A DNA stretch of 64,000 nt, taken from positions 5,528,501 through 5,592,500 of the forward strand of contig NZ_CP023690.1 of assembly GCF_008704795.1 (NCBI RefSeq), given 5' to 3'. A model generated the notes under the pieces. The model was not told where the DNA came from. It worked only from the letters and a program-made list of their open reading frames with translations, and searched no databases. Positions 30,742 to 38,951 of this stretch are shown piece after piece. The stretch's first letter is position 1; each line of letters opens with the position of its first letter. The translations under genes and the position numbers were made by a program. This DNA comes from Streptomyces spectabilis (lineage in GTDB: Bacteria > Actinomycetota > Actinomycetes > Streptomycetales > Streptomycetaceae).

Positions 30742-33109
30742 CGCTGTTCTCCTTCACCGAGCGCCAGGTGGCGCGGGACTCGCGCAGCGCCTGGAGCGAG
30801 GGGTGCGTCCGCTTCACGGCGGCGTAGTCGGCGTGGGGCGGGCGAGGCGGGACGGCCGCCGGCGGGTCCGGGGTGAGCCCGGAGTCCTGCGGGACGCCGT
30901 TGGGGCGGGTTCCGCGCAGGCTCAGGGTCTGCTGGACGCCGCCGTCGGCGGTGGCCGCCGTGGTGATGCCGACCACCCAGGCCAGCGTGTCGAGGCGGGC
31001 GCCGGAGGTGTCCTGGATCCGTACGACGTCGCCGAGCTGGACCCGCGGGTCGTACAGCACCTGCACGTCCGCGAGGACCGGGACCGGCAGCTCTCCGGCC
31101 GTCCGCATGGCGGCCGCGAGGTGCCGCGCGGAGTCGAGCTCCTGGACCCAGTCGGTGGCCTCGGCGAAGTACTCCTGACGGCCGTAGAACCGCTCGCTCA
31201 CCGATCCCGGGACGTACGAGACGCCGTGGCGCTCCACCGGGTCCCGGTCGGCCTTGATCCCGACGATCCGGATGGACGGACCGCCCTCCTTGGTGACGGT
31301 GTAGAGCCGGTCCGGGCCGCGGTTGGCCAGGCGCAGCACGACCGCGCCGTCCTCACGCCGCAGGAGCGCGTCGACCATGCCCTTCACCGGGGGCAGGCCC
31401 GCGGCGTTCTGCCGGGCCACGCGGAAGCGCGAGCCGGCGATCCCGGAGTCATCGTCGGTGTCCGGCGGGCCGATGTCGAGTTCGCTCTCGTCGAAGGTGT
31501 ACGACAGCGTGAGCGAGCTGTACGGGGGGATCTCCCGGATCCGGTCGTCCTCGGTCACCGAACTGACGACGGCCTTCACCCCGGACCAGTCCTTGGCGGG
31601 CTGCACGCAGTAGTTGCGGCAGGCGTCGATCTCCTCGGTGACGGTGAGCGAGGCGATCTCCCGTACGGAGGTGAGCGTGAGGTCGGGTGCGGTCGGCGCG
31701 GTCTGGAAGCGGGTGAAGTTGCGCCAGCGGAACCAGCCGTGCTCGTCGACCTCCGCCGTCGACAGGCTGGCCTTGGCGATCCCGGTGATGGCCTCCCACT
31801 GCGAACCGGAGACCTGCGGGATCACCCGCAAGGGCAGGATGGCGTCATCGAGTTCGGCGGCTTTGGTCCACTCGGCGGCCTGGCTGAACCCGGCCTCGTC
31901 GGGGGTGGCGGCCAGACCGCTCGTCACCTGGAGCCCCTCCACGCCGACGGAGCTCTCCATCCGTACGAGACGCAGCTCGGACGCGGTCTGTGCCGCGCGG
32001 TCGTCGGCGAAGGTGAGGGCGTTGCCGCGCCAGAAGTGGCCCGTCGGCGTGGTGATGCACGGCTGCACGGTCGGGAGCACGGTGCCGCCGGAGGCCACGG
32101 TGTCGAAGAACGCGCCGAAGTGCCACACGCCCCGCTGTTCCCGCAGCCAGGCCACGTCCCAGGGCAGGGAGAGCCCGCCCGTCTGCTCTCCCGCGGACAC
32201 GAGCCGGTACGTACCGGCCTGGAAGTCGACCTCCAGGGCCAGCCTGCCCGTCGTCGTGCCCTTGCGGTTGAGGATCAGATCGATGCGGAACTGGTCGCCC
32301 ACGCCCAGGGCGTTGTTGACCCAGGCCTCCACGAAGATCCGGTTGCCGGGCACGGTCACCCGCGCCCTCGGGAACCAACTCGCTGTGACGCGCTCCTGGC
32401 CCGGCGGCAGGGCCGTGGGCACGAACGCCATCTCGTGCGGGGCGCCGGCGCGCGTCCACGTGTAGTGCCGCGGGTCCGGCAGGTCCTCCGGCATGCCGTA
32501 CGGCGTCGCGAACCCGCCGTGCAGCGTGGCGTGGACGAGCGTCAGCGGCTTGCCCGGGACGAATTCGGGCCCGCGCGGCGGCGGCGACGTCAGCATGCCC
32601 GCCTGGCGCAGGAGTTCGTCCACGCACCAGGTGGCCGTGGCCACGGGCCGGCGACGCAGCACCCCCGTGTACGGGCGCGGCAACTGGGCGGGACCGCGCA
32701 GGCGTTCGGCCCCGTCCAGCGCCGTGAGTTCGACGGAGTCGGTGCCCGACACGGCGGACCGGCTGCGGATCGTGCCGCGGAAGGCGGGCAGGGCCGCGCC
32801 GCCCACACCGGCCGTGTGCACCACGGACTGGCCGGGCCGCGCGATGTCGCCGGTGGCGCGCGGGGCCCACGGCGAGTACAGGGCGGGCGCCCCCCTGCCG
32901 TCCCTCCCCGCGACCTGGAGCTGGAGCTGGGCCGCCGAGCTGCCTGCGAACGAGCGCATCGCGCTGGGCAGATCCGTCGCGTACGCGCGCTCGACCTGCC
33001 ACGACTGCACCTGGGCGGAGACGTCCTCGCCGCCGAGCCGGGTGCCGTGCGTCAGGGTGCGCTCGCCCGCCGCGAGCGCGTCCTTGGTGGTGTCGTCAGC
33101 CGGTTGCAC
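30734..33109 (-). CDS. Large tail-tip/minor tail protein (Tal-like hub)
   Basis: A 791-residue structural protein between the distal-tail gene and the fibre. It opens with a baseplate-hub-like segment (GGEDVSAQVQSWQVERAYATD) and contains a concanavalin-like carbohydrate/laminin-G-type middle (HFGAFFDTVASGGTVLPTVQ; ALTFADDRAAQTASELRLVR). The C-terminal part has hub-like strands (QLGDVVRIQDTSGARLDTLA). In siphoviruses the gene in this position encodes the protein that closes the tail tip and carries fibres. It overlaps the distal tail gene by 14 bases. Confidence 0.75.
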   Translation of the reverse strand: MQPADDTTKDALAAGERTLTHGTRLGGEDVSAQVQSWQVERAYATDLPSAMRSFAGSSAAQLQLQVAGRDGRGAPALYSPWAPRATGDIARPGQSVVHTAGVGGAALPAFRGTIRSRSAVSGTDSVELTALDGAERLRGPAQLPRPYTGVLRRRPVATATWCVDELLRQAGMLTSPPPRGPEFVPGKPLTLVHATLHGGFATPYGMPEDLPDPRHYTWTRAGAPHEMAFVPTALPPGQERVTASWFPRARVTVPGNRIFVEAWVNNALGVGDQFRIDLILNRKGTTTGRLALEVDFQAGTYRLVSAGEQTGGLSLPWDVAWLREQRGVWHFGAFFDTVASGGTVLPTVQPCITTPTGHFWRGNALTFADDRAAQTASELRLVRMESSVGVEGLQVTSGLAATPDEAGFSQAAEWTKAAELDDAILPLRVIPQVSGSQWEAITGIAKASLSTAEVDEHGWFRWRNFTRFQTAPTAPDLTLTSVREIASLTVTEEIDACRNYCVQPAKDWSGVKAVVSSVTEDDRIREIPPYSSLTLSYTFDESELDIGPPDTDDDSGIAGSRFRVARQNAAGLPPVKGMVDALLRREDGAVVLRLANRGPDRLYTVTKEGGPSIRIVGIKADRDPVERHGVSYVPGSVSERFYGRQEYFAEATDWVQELDSARHLAAAMRTAGELPVPVLADVQVLYDPRVQLGDVVRIQDTSGARLDTLAWVVGITTAATADGGVQQTLSLRGTRPNGVPQDSGLTPDPPAAVPPRPPHADYAAVKRTHPSLQALRESRATWRSVKENSDV

Positions 33110-33926
33110 CGGTCACCTCCACGAGGTCGATGCCGAAGCTGCGGTACGGCAGCGGGCGGGCGGGGGCGTCGCTGTACCCGGTGACGGACATCAGCGGCAG
33201 TCCGTCGCCCGGTACGCCGTCCGCGGCCCGCTCGCCGCCGTACGTCAGGCACGCACCCGCCAGGGCGAACGTGCCCGCGGTGCCGGGCCTGACGTGCGGG
33301 GTCAGGTACGCGGCCTGGTCGGGGACCGTGGCCGTCACGAGCGGTCCGTTCGCCGTCGCCGAGCCGACCGTGGTGCCGTCGGCCCGCTTGAAGTCGATGC
33401 CGACGGTGCGGGAGGCCGGAACGGCGAGCGCGGTGGGGGCGTGGAACGACACCGGGAGGCCCGCGGTCACCGGGAAGTTCCCGCCGGGGCCCGGCCAGCG
33501 CCAGGCCACCCGGCTCGTGGCGTCGTCGGCGGTGAACGAGAAGACGCCGGTGGCGGCGGAGGTCTCGATGACGGAGCCGTTCGCCGAGACCCGGGACCAC
33601 TGCTGGAGCCCGGCCGCCCCGGAGGGCCCGCGCCCCGCGGCCTGCGCGGGGCCGAGGACGTTGACCGAGCCGGGGTCCACAAGGACCAGCGGCCCGGCGC
33701 CGTCCACGCGCCGCGCGAGCCGGTCGAGGGCCCGCGCGTGGTGCGGACCGAGCAGGTCCCAGCTCAGCTTGACGCGGCGTATCGGCGCCGGATGGCGGGT
33801 GAGGGTGATGCGGCCGGTCAGCGACTTGAACTCGCTGACGCCGAGGTCGGCCGAGCGGTCGAAGGACTTCGCTGCCTGGTCGATTTCGTACATGGCCCCG
33901 GGCGGGCCGATCCAGAGATTGCCCAT
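33096..33926 (-). CDS. Distal tail (Dit-like) protein
   Basis: 276 residues. The N-terminus MGNLWIGPPGAMYEIDQAAK and the RITLTRHPAPIRRVKLSWDL strand pattern are typical of actinophage phage-tail proteins found right after the tape measure. The C-terminal domain (FALAGACLTYGGERAADGVP) is beta-rich. In siphophages this ring joins the tail tube to the tip hub. It fits its position exactly. Confidence 0.72.
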   Translation of the reverse strand: MGNLWIGPPGAMYEIDQAAKSFDRSADLGVSEFKSLTGRITLTRHPAPIRRVKLSWDLLGPHHARALDRLARRVDGAGPLVLVDPGSVNVLGPAQAAGRGPSGAAGLQQWSRVSANGSVIETSAATGVFSFTADDATSRVAWRWPGPGGNFPVTAGLPVSFHAPTALAVPASRTVGIDFKRADGTTVGSATANGPLVTATVPDQAAYLTPHVRPGTAGTFALAGACLTYGGERAADGVPGDGLPLMSVTGYSDAPARPLPYRSFGIDLVEVTGATG

Positions 33927-34009
33927 GGGAAAGCACCTCGTCCAATGGTCGGAGGCTGATGGGTGGGGGCACGGGCGGGGGGCCCGCGGCGTGTGGGTGG
34001 CGCGGCCGT

Positions 34010-35164
34010 CTAGCGGCGGGCGAGCTGCCGCTGCCCGAGGAACGCGGCGCGGGCGATCGCCTGCGAGTCGACCTGGACGACGACGGGCCGCTCGGCGAGC
34101 CGCTCGACGGCGGCGGCGAGGCGGCGCAGTCCGCCGCCTGCGCCCTGCCCGTCGCCGAGCATCCGCTCCAGCCTGCTCAGCGGGATCACCGCCTCGCTCT
34201 CGCCGCGCTCCGCGACGAGCGCGAGGGTGCCGCCGGGGCGGGCCCGTACGACGCCGCCCTCGGCGAGGTGCGGCACGGGGATGCGCGGCAGGTCGAACCC
34301 GAACCCCTTGCCGCCGAGCCCCGGCACCCAGCCCGGCACCTTGAACTTGATCCGGTTCATCGCGCCGATCAGGACGTTGAGCCCCCTCACCAGCTGTACG
34401 ACGGGCGACCGGAAGGCGTTGACGACCCCCGTGAACAGCGGCTTGAGGAACCGCGAGGCCGACGCGGACGCTTCCTTGATGCCGCTCCAGGCGGCGGAGA
34501 TGCCCCGGCGCAGGAGCTTGGCGACCTTGTCCATGTCGACGAACTTCGTGATGAGCGGGGCGAGCAGCGTCATGACGAGCCCGAACGGGTTCGCCGCCAT
34601 CGCGAGGTTCAGCCCCCGCTGCGCGAGGGAGGCGCCCTTGAGCCCCTTGCCGAGCCGCCCCATGGACTTCCCGCCCCGGTCGGCGTTCCGCCCGGCCTTG
34701 CCCACGGACCGCTCCACGGCGTCGGCCTGCCGCTTGACGTCCCGCAGCGCGTCCTTGGCCTTCCCCGCGGAACCCCGGAGCCGGTCGAGCGACGACTTGA
34801 GCTTGTCGGAGCCGCCCTTGGCCTTGTCCAGGGCCCCATCGGCGGACCGCAGCCCGGACCGCAACTTACGCGCGGCTTCGTCACTGCGGGCGGTGGCGGT
34901 GCGGAGCTTGCCGAGGGCCGTGCGTGCGCGGTCGGCGCTGCCACGGAGCTTTCCCATAGCGGTGTGGGCTTGATCGGATCCGCCGCGCAGCTTCCGTACG
35001 GCTTCATCTCCGCGTGTCGCCGCGGAGCGAATGCCGCCCATGGCGGACCCGGCCCGGTCGGCACTCCGCCGGAGGCCGGAGAGGCCCGTTGCGGTCGTTC
35101 CGGTGTTCTTCTTGAGCGTGTGTAGCGCTCCTGACGCCTTACCAAGCGCCGATATCAGAGCCAT
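34010..35164 (-). CDS. Short tail tape-measure protein
   Basis: 384 residues. The first 170 residues are a long Arg/Ala/Gly-rich helical region with repeats of the type LRGSADRARTALGKL. A hydrophobic segment follows (NPFGLVMTLLAPLITKFVDM, near 195-215), then a tail-tip-proximal domain (PHLAEGGVVRARPGGTLALV, near 325, typical of tape-measure C-termini). Tape-measure length sets tail length at roughly 0.15 nm per residue, so a tail near 55-60 nm is expected, much shorter than most Streptomyces siphophage tails. No lytic transglycosylase domain is seen. Confidence 0.85.
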   Translation of the reverse strand: MALISALGKASGALHTLKKNTGTTATGLSGLRRSADRAGSAMGGIRSAATRGDEAVRKLRGGSDQAHTAMGKLRGSADRARTALGKLRTATARSDEAARKLRSGLRSADGALDKAKGGSDKLKSSLDRLRGSAGKAKDALRDVKRQADAVERSVGKAGRNADRGGKSMGRLGKGLKGASLAQRGLNLAMAANPFGLVMTLLAPLITKFVDMDKVAKLLRRGISAAWSGIKEASASASRFLKPLFTGVVNAFRSPVVQLVRGLNVLIGAMNRIKFKVPGWVPGLGGKGFGFDLPRIPVPHLAEGGVVRARPGGTLALVAERGESEAVIPLSRLERMLGDGQGAGGGLRRLAAAVERLAERPVVVQVDSQAIARAAFLGQRQLARR

Positions 35165-35214
35165 GAGTGTTACATCCTCCGATCGGGGGACGCGAAAAAT
35201 CCGCGGTGCACCGT

Positions 35215-35811
35215 TCAGGACAACGCAGAAATAAGACGATTCACCTGTGATTCAAGTCGCTGTACGGCCGTGGACGCTTGGGAGGCACTACGCGAACCGG
35301 CACCGTTCGGTGACGGCTGGGAGCCCAACTCGCGCACCGCGGATCGAGTCCTGGAGACGTGCTCACCGACTGCCCGGGCACGGGAATCGGCCCGTGCGGC
35401 CAGCTGGAACGCGGCATCGGCTCGCTCGCCGATCCGGCTTATCTTGGTGTCGTGGACGTCAATGCTGAGGTCGATTCCCGTGAGGCGTCGCTCCAGCTTT
35501 CGCTCCGTCCGCAAGGGCTCCGAGGTGAACCCGAATTTGCGATCGAGGTAGGCGTCGATCCGGGGCGTAAAGTCCTTCAGCGTGGGCAAGTCCGCCTTGA
35601 CCAGGGTCCAGCCCGAGGAAATAGCGGATATTCCGCCACTCACCAGCGCGGCGACGAGCGCGGCGCCGATCACTTCCGGTTTGAGCGCTACTTGGGCGTG
35701 TTCCAGTGTCTTCGAGGTCTGTTCCGCGTCCTTCTGGACCTCCGCGACGCTCTTCTCAAGTTCGGCCAGGCGCTCACTGGTGTTCGGCTTCTTGTCGAGA
35801 GGGGTCGACAT
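35215..35811 (-). CDS. Unrecognised coiled-coil protein with one membrane segment (cassette gene A)
   Basis: 198 residues: an N-terminal coiled coil (SERLAELEKSVAEVQKDAEQ, then TSKTLEHAQ), one hydrophobic segment (EVIGAALVAALVSGGISAIS, about 50-69) and a long helical C-terminus (RAVGEHVSRTRSAVRELGSQ; QRLESQVNRLISAL). It lies between the tape measure and the divergent membrane-protein gene at 35890, where phage tail operons rarely hold genes. Base composition is less GC-biased than in the tail genes. A cargo (moron) gene is the simplest reading; no function is recognised. Confidence 0.7.
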   Translation of the reverse strand: MSTPLDKKPNTSERLAELEKSVAEVQKDAEQTSKTLEHAQVALKPEVIGAALVAALVSGGISAISSGWTLVKADLPTLKDFTPRIDAYLDRKFGFTSEPLRTERKLERRLTGIDLSIDVHDTKISRIGERADAAFQLAARADSRARAVGEHVSRTRSAVRELGSQPSPNGAGSRSASQASTAVQRLESQVNRLISALS

Positions 35812-35889
35812 GTCGTATATCCCTTGGGTTTAATGGTCGGAGTGCGGCGTCCTGATGTGACGGTCAACTACATGGAGCGAGGCGGCGAT

Positions 35890-36471
35890 ATGCCTGTCAG
35901 AGCGGTTCCGGAGCGGCCTTCCCCTGTTACCTACGTGATGATGTCCTTATGTACGGCAGTTCCCGCTGCACTATTCGGACTGCTCTACTTCATTTATCGA
36001 GAACTCTTCGTCACGGGTGGTTGCGGATCCCGGTACGCCGGTGTCGGCTGTTCCATCGGGCAGGCCTCTCAGGTCGTCCTTGCGATTTTCCTGTTCCCTG
36101 CCTCGATGTTGTGTGTGCTCTTCCTCGAAGGCATTGTGTTCCGGCCCTATCGAAAGGGGCACGAGGCATATCGAGTGATCGTTCCATTGCTGGTGGGATC
36201 AGGTGCCGTGGAACTGTTCGTGGCCGAGACGCCGCTGTGGGGCGCATTGACCACAGCGCTCGCAGGCCTGTTGCTCCTGGCCTTCAGTCGCCCTGTCGGC
36301 GTTCGGGGAATGCTCTGGTCGATCAGCAGGGAGAGATGCGAGGCCTTGGACGTCGACGCCGATGCGGGGCGGTTCTCCCTGGGGCAGAACCTCTTGCTTT
36401 TGCTTGCCAACGCGGCGGGCATGGCGATGGGTCTACTGGCCGCCTATCGGCTGATCTCCGCACTTTCCTAG
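35890..36471 (+). CDS. Unrecognised multi-pass membrane protein (cassette gene B)
   Basis: 193 residues with at least four hydrophobic helices (YVMMSLCTAVPAALFGLLYF; VVLAIFLFPASMLCVLFLEG; IVPLLVGSGAVELFV; LGQNLLLLLANAAGMAMGLL) and a Cys pair in a loop (GGCGSRYAGVGCS). ATG 35890 is chosen because AGGCGG stands about 5 bases upstream; ATG 35872 and 35833 are alternatives. It is the only plus-strand gene within the tail operon. Lines of this gene fall to about 55-65% GC, against about 77% in the tape-measure gene, suggesting separate acquisition. Confidence 0.7.
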   Translation: MPVRAVPERPSPVTYVMMSLCTAVPAALFGLLYFIYRELFVTGGCGSRYAGVGCSIGQASQVVLAIFLFPASMLCVLFLEGIVFRPYRKGHEAYRVIVPLLVGSGAVELFVAETPLWGALTTALAGLLLLAFSRPVGVRGMLWSISRERCEALDVDADAGRFSLGQNLLLLLANAAGMAMGLLAAYRLISALS

Positions 36472-36510
36472 CTGTGCCCTCTCTCAACATGCCCGTCAAA
36501 AGCACCGCGC

Positions 36511-36915
36511 CTATCCGAAGAAGGCGGTCAGCCGTGCGAGGTCGGGACCGGGTGGCGGATCGTCCGGTGCCCCGGCGTGCTCGGGGGAAGCGGAGTCCGG
36601 TCGCGGGATGGGGCGAGGGGCTTCCAGCGGCTCCGCCTCCTCGTCTCGGTTGACCGTCGCGAACATCCAGTTCGCTTCCGACAGTTGGTCCACCGCGTGG
36701 GCCAGGAGGTAGTCCGTCACCGTCCACTCCGCCGCCTCGCCGTGGAGTTCGCGGTGCAGGGCGCTGTCGCGCGGCAGGTGGCGGATCAGGATCGCCAGGC
36801 GGCGGGAGGTGAGGCGGGCGCGGTGCCAGTCCAGGAGGTCGACGCCGTAGTGGCGGAGGAGGTCCGCCTCGAGGGCCTCGGCGTGTTCGTCGACGAGCTC
36901 GCCGAGGCTCAGTCT
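36511..36915 (-). CDS. Tail assembly chaperone extension (gpT-like), made by -1 frameshift
   Basis: 134 codons in the -1 frame relative to the chaperone gene at 36909-37199, overlapping its end. The frame (LSLGELVDEHAEALEADLLR; AEWTVTDYLLAHAVDQLSEA) contains no ATG or GTG for more than 60 codons from its beginning, so independent initiation is unlikely. Ribosomes slipping at G-GGG-GAA (36915-36921) would join it to the first 95 residues of the chaperone, giving a 229-residue fusion. The proportions match lambda gpG and gpGT. Confidence 0.72.
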   Translation of the reverse strand, partial: RLSLGELVDEHAEALEADLLRHYGVDLLDWHRARLTSRRLAILIRHLPRDSALHRELHGEAAEWTVTDYLLAHAVDQLSEANWMFATVNRDEEAEPLEAPRPIPRPDSASPEHAGAPDDPPPGPDLARLTAFFG

Positions 36916-37199
36916 TCCCCCAGGCCGAGCCCCGTCTCCTTGCCGTAGGCGTCGAGGATCGCGGCGATGTCCTGCATGGTCGTCTCGTGCTGGGCGAAGC
37001 GCGCGAACTGCCGCTCGCCCAGGAGGAGCGCGAGCAGACCGTCGACGTCGTTGTCGTCGAGGGCGCGGAGCTGGTGCGCCACCGCGCGCGTCAGCTCGGT
37101 GGGGAGTTCGAAGGTGTCGCCGTCGAGCTCGAAGGCCCAGCTGCGGCCGAGCGCTTCGAGGCGCTGGGCGCGAGCGGCGTTGACGTTGAAGGCGGGCAT
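36909..37199 (-). CDS. Tail assembly chaperone (gpG-like)
   Basis: 96 residues (MPAFNVNAARAQRLEALGRS, then FELDGDTFELPTELTRAVAH) with an acidic C-terminus ending GLGLGED. Such a protein coats the tape measure during tail assembly. It lies between the tail tube gene and the tape measure, as in siphophages. Its last codons form the slippery run that allows the -1 frameshift into the extension frame. Confidence 0.78.
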   Translation of the reverse strand: MPAFNVNAARAQRLEALGRSWAFELDGDTFELPTELTRAVAHQLRALDDNDVDGLLALLLGERQFARFAQHETTMQDIAAILDAYGKETGLGLGED

Positions 37200-37292
37200 G
37201 GGGCTCCTGTCTCCGGAAGAGGGGGTGCGGGGCGGGGGCGCCCGGGCGGGGCGGTAGCCGGGGCCGGCCGCCGCCCCGCCCGGTCCAGCGGC

Positions 37293-37940
37293 CTACGCGT
37301 AGGACTTGTCCTTCATGATCCACTTGGCCAGCTCGCCGTTCGGCCCCTCGAGCGCCGTGAAGGTCACGCCGAGCTTCACCGCCCCGGTCCGGGTCAGCCC
37401 CAGCTCCTCGGTCTCGGTGACCTGGCCGCGCGGGATGATGAAGCGGTACGTGATGTCCGAGCCGTCCTTGAACTCGATGCCCAGGGCGCGCTCGTCCTTC
37501 TGCGGGTTGCTCGGCAGCTGGAACTCGTAGGTGCCGTCGACCACCTTGTCCTGCGGGGGCGTGCCCTCGGAGATCTTGGTCGGCTTGATCTCCGCCGCCG
37601 GGATGCCCATGAAGAAGGCGAGCGTCTGCTTGTTCATCTGCAGGAGCTGGAACTTCACCGTGAGGTCCCGGTCGGAGTAGATGAACCGGGCGGGCGACGC
37701 CGACTGCCAGGTGTCGACGGGGTCGATCTTCTCCTTCTTGTTGAACTTGATCCCGTCGGTCGTGGTGAAGCCCAGGTCCTGCCAGTGCGGGAGCAGCCAG
37801 TCGTCGGTGGTCGTCCGGGGGGCCGGGACCGGGAGCGGCTCTGCGGACCCGACGGGCGGCAGGGTGACCGGGGCGACCAGGACGCGGCCGGTGCCCGCGA
37901 CGCGGATCTGGCCACCGTTGTTGGCGGAGGGGTTGGGCAT
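37293..37940 (-). CDS. Major tail tube protein
   Basis: 215 residues, beta-rich. The N-terminus begins GQIRVAGTGRVLVAPVTLPP and the centre has DWLLPHWQDLGFTTTDGIKF, features of actinophage gpV-type tube proteins. The C-terminal region (VKLGVTFTALEGPNGELAKW) is a tail-tube or Ig-like strand pair. Position between tail terminator and chaperones is the standard siphovirus order. It polymerises into the hollow tube. Confidence 0.82.
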   Translation of the reverse strand: MPNPSANNGGQIRVAGTGRVLVAPVTLPPVGSAEPLPVPAPRTTTDDWLLPHWQDLGFTTTDGIKFNKKEKIDPVDTWQSASPARFIYSDRDLTVKFQLLQMNKQTLAFFMGIPAAEIKPTKISEGTPPQDKVVDGTYEFQLPSNPQKDERALGIEFKDGSDITYRFIIPRGQVTETEELGLTRTGAVKLGVTFTALEGPNGELAKWIMKDKSYA

Positions 37941-38024
37941 GGGAACTCCTTGGTTGCGAAAGGGGTTTCGGGCAGGAAGAAGGCCCCGCCGGAGCAGGCG
38001 GGGCCGGGGCCGGGCGGCGCGGAC

Positions 38025-38432
38025 TCAGGCCAGGCGCAGCCGCAGCTGGACCGTCGCGAGGTAGCGGTTGCCGCGCGGGCGGTTGTAGTCCGGCAGCCAG
38101 CGCGGCCCGTCGGACTCGGCGACGTCGGTGACGACGGCCGTGCCGTGGGCCGTTCCGGCCAGTTCGAGGACGCAGGCCCGGGCCGCGAGGGCGACGGCGT
38201 GCGCCGCCGTCTTGTCCGGGCCGTACGCCTCCAGGTCCAGCAGCGGCTGGTCCAGGTGCTGGTCGTCGACCCAGGCGCCGCCGACGCGGGAGACGAGGAC
38301 GGCCTTCTGGGTGCCGTCGAAACCGGTGGGCGGACGGTTGTCGACCGTCGTACCGGCCAGCTCGGGGCGGTTCTTCAGGAAGTCGACGATCAGGCGTTCC
38401 GCGTCGGGGAAGTCCAGGACGCTCACATGCAT
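38025..38432 (-). CDS. Probable tail terminator / tail completion protein
   Basis: 135 residues (DAERLIVDFLKNRPELAG; KAVLVSRVGGAWVDDQHLDQ; LDLEAYGPDKTAAHAVALAA), a size and pattern of phage tail terminators that cap the finished tube. It is the gene directly upstream of the tail tube. ATG 38432 is used, but AGGGAG lies only one or two bases before it, so the GTG at 38426 (7 bases from that element) may be the real start. A hairpin at 38439-38454 covers the region just upstream. Confidence 0.68.
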   Translation of the reverse strand: MHVSVLDFPDAERLIVDFLKNRPELAGTTVDNRPPTGFDGTQKAVLVSRVGGAWVDDQHLDQPLLDLEAYGPDKTAAHAVALAARACVLELAGTAHGTAVVTDVAESDGPRWLPDYNRPRGNRYLATVQLRLRLA

Positions 38433-38438
38433 GCTCCC

Positions 38439-38454
38439 TTCGCTGGGCAGCGAA
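38439..38454 (-). promoter_or_regulatory. Hairpin just upstream of the first tail gene's ribosome-binding site
   Basis: TTCGCTGCCCAGCGAA on the minus strand (7-bp arms), ending 1-2 bases before the Shine-Dalgarno. It may modulate translation or mark the 5' end of a late transcript. Confidence 0.4.
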
Positions 38455-38641
38455 AAGCGGCAGGTCCGCCACCCCGGTCCGGGGCGCAGCTCTGCCGCTG
38501 CTCCAAGTGTGAGCGAGAGGGTCCGGGGCCGCAACTCACCTCTCTGAGCTGGGGCGTTGGGGTGTGAGTGCCGGGGGGCTCGGCCCGTCTGCGGCCCGCA
38601 CGCGCGTCGACCGGGCGCGTACGAGGTCCTCGGACACGGAA

Positions 38642-38671
38642 AGGGCGGGCCCCGTGAGTGGGACCCGCCCT
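38642..38671 (-). terminator. Hairpin separating regulatory genes from tail genes
   Basis: AGGGCGGG (38642-38649) with CCCGCCCT (38664-38671), with three further inner pairs (CCC/GGG). It lies between the MerR-like gene and the tail terminator in a 279-base gap that otherwise shows no gene. The gap may hold a terminator or attenuator and a separate promoter for the tail genes. Confidence 0.5.
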
Positions 38672-38711
38672 GACCGTCCTGACCGCCCTGACAGCCCGGC
38701 CGTCGCCGTCG

Positions 38712-38951
38712 CTATCCGGCCGCCGCCGCCCTCGCCATCCCGCCGCCGTCCTTGCCCGGCCGTCGCCGTGCCGTCCGCTCCGCCGCGAACACGTCCTCCA
38801 GGCGGTACAGATGCCGCCGCCCCTGGCGCCCCGCCGCCGCGAGGTGGCCGAGCTGCACCCACTTGCGGATGGTCGCGGCGGACACGCTCACCTCGGCCGC
38901 GGCAAGCTCTCCCGTGATGAGAGGGCCGTCGCCGCCCCGCTCCGGGCTCAT
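38712..38951 (-). CDS. MerR/excisionase-like HTH protein
   Basis: 79 residues with a winged HTH: LITGELAAAEVSVSAATIRK, WVQLGHLAAAGRQGRRHLYR (about 11-50), typical of helix-turn-helix domain 17 proteins. The tail is basic. Its ATG overlaps the TGA of the zinc-ribbon gene. As the last gene before the tail genes it may be their activator or architectural regulator. There is no integrase nearby, so an excisionase role is unlikely. Confidence 0.78.
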   Translation of the reverse strand: MSPERGGDGPLITGELAAAEVSVSAATIRKWVQLGHLAAAGRQGRRHLYRLEDVFAAERTARRRPGKDGGGMARAAAAG

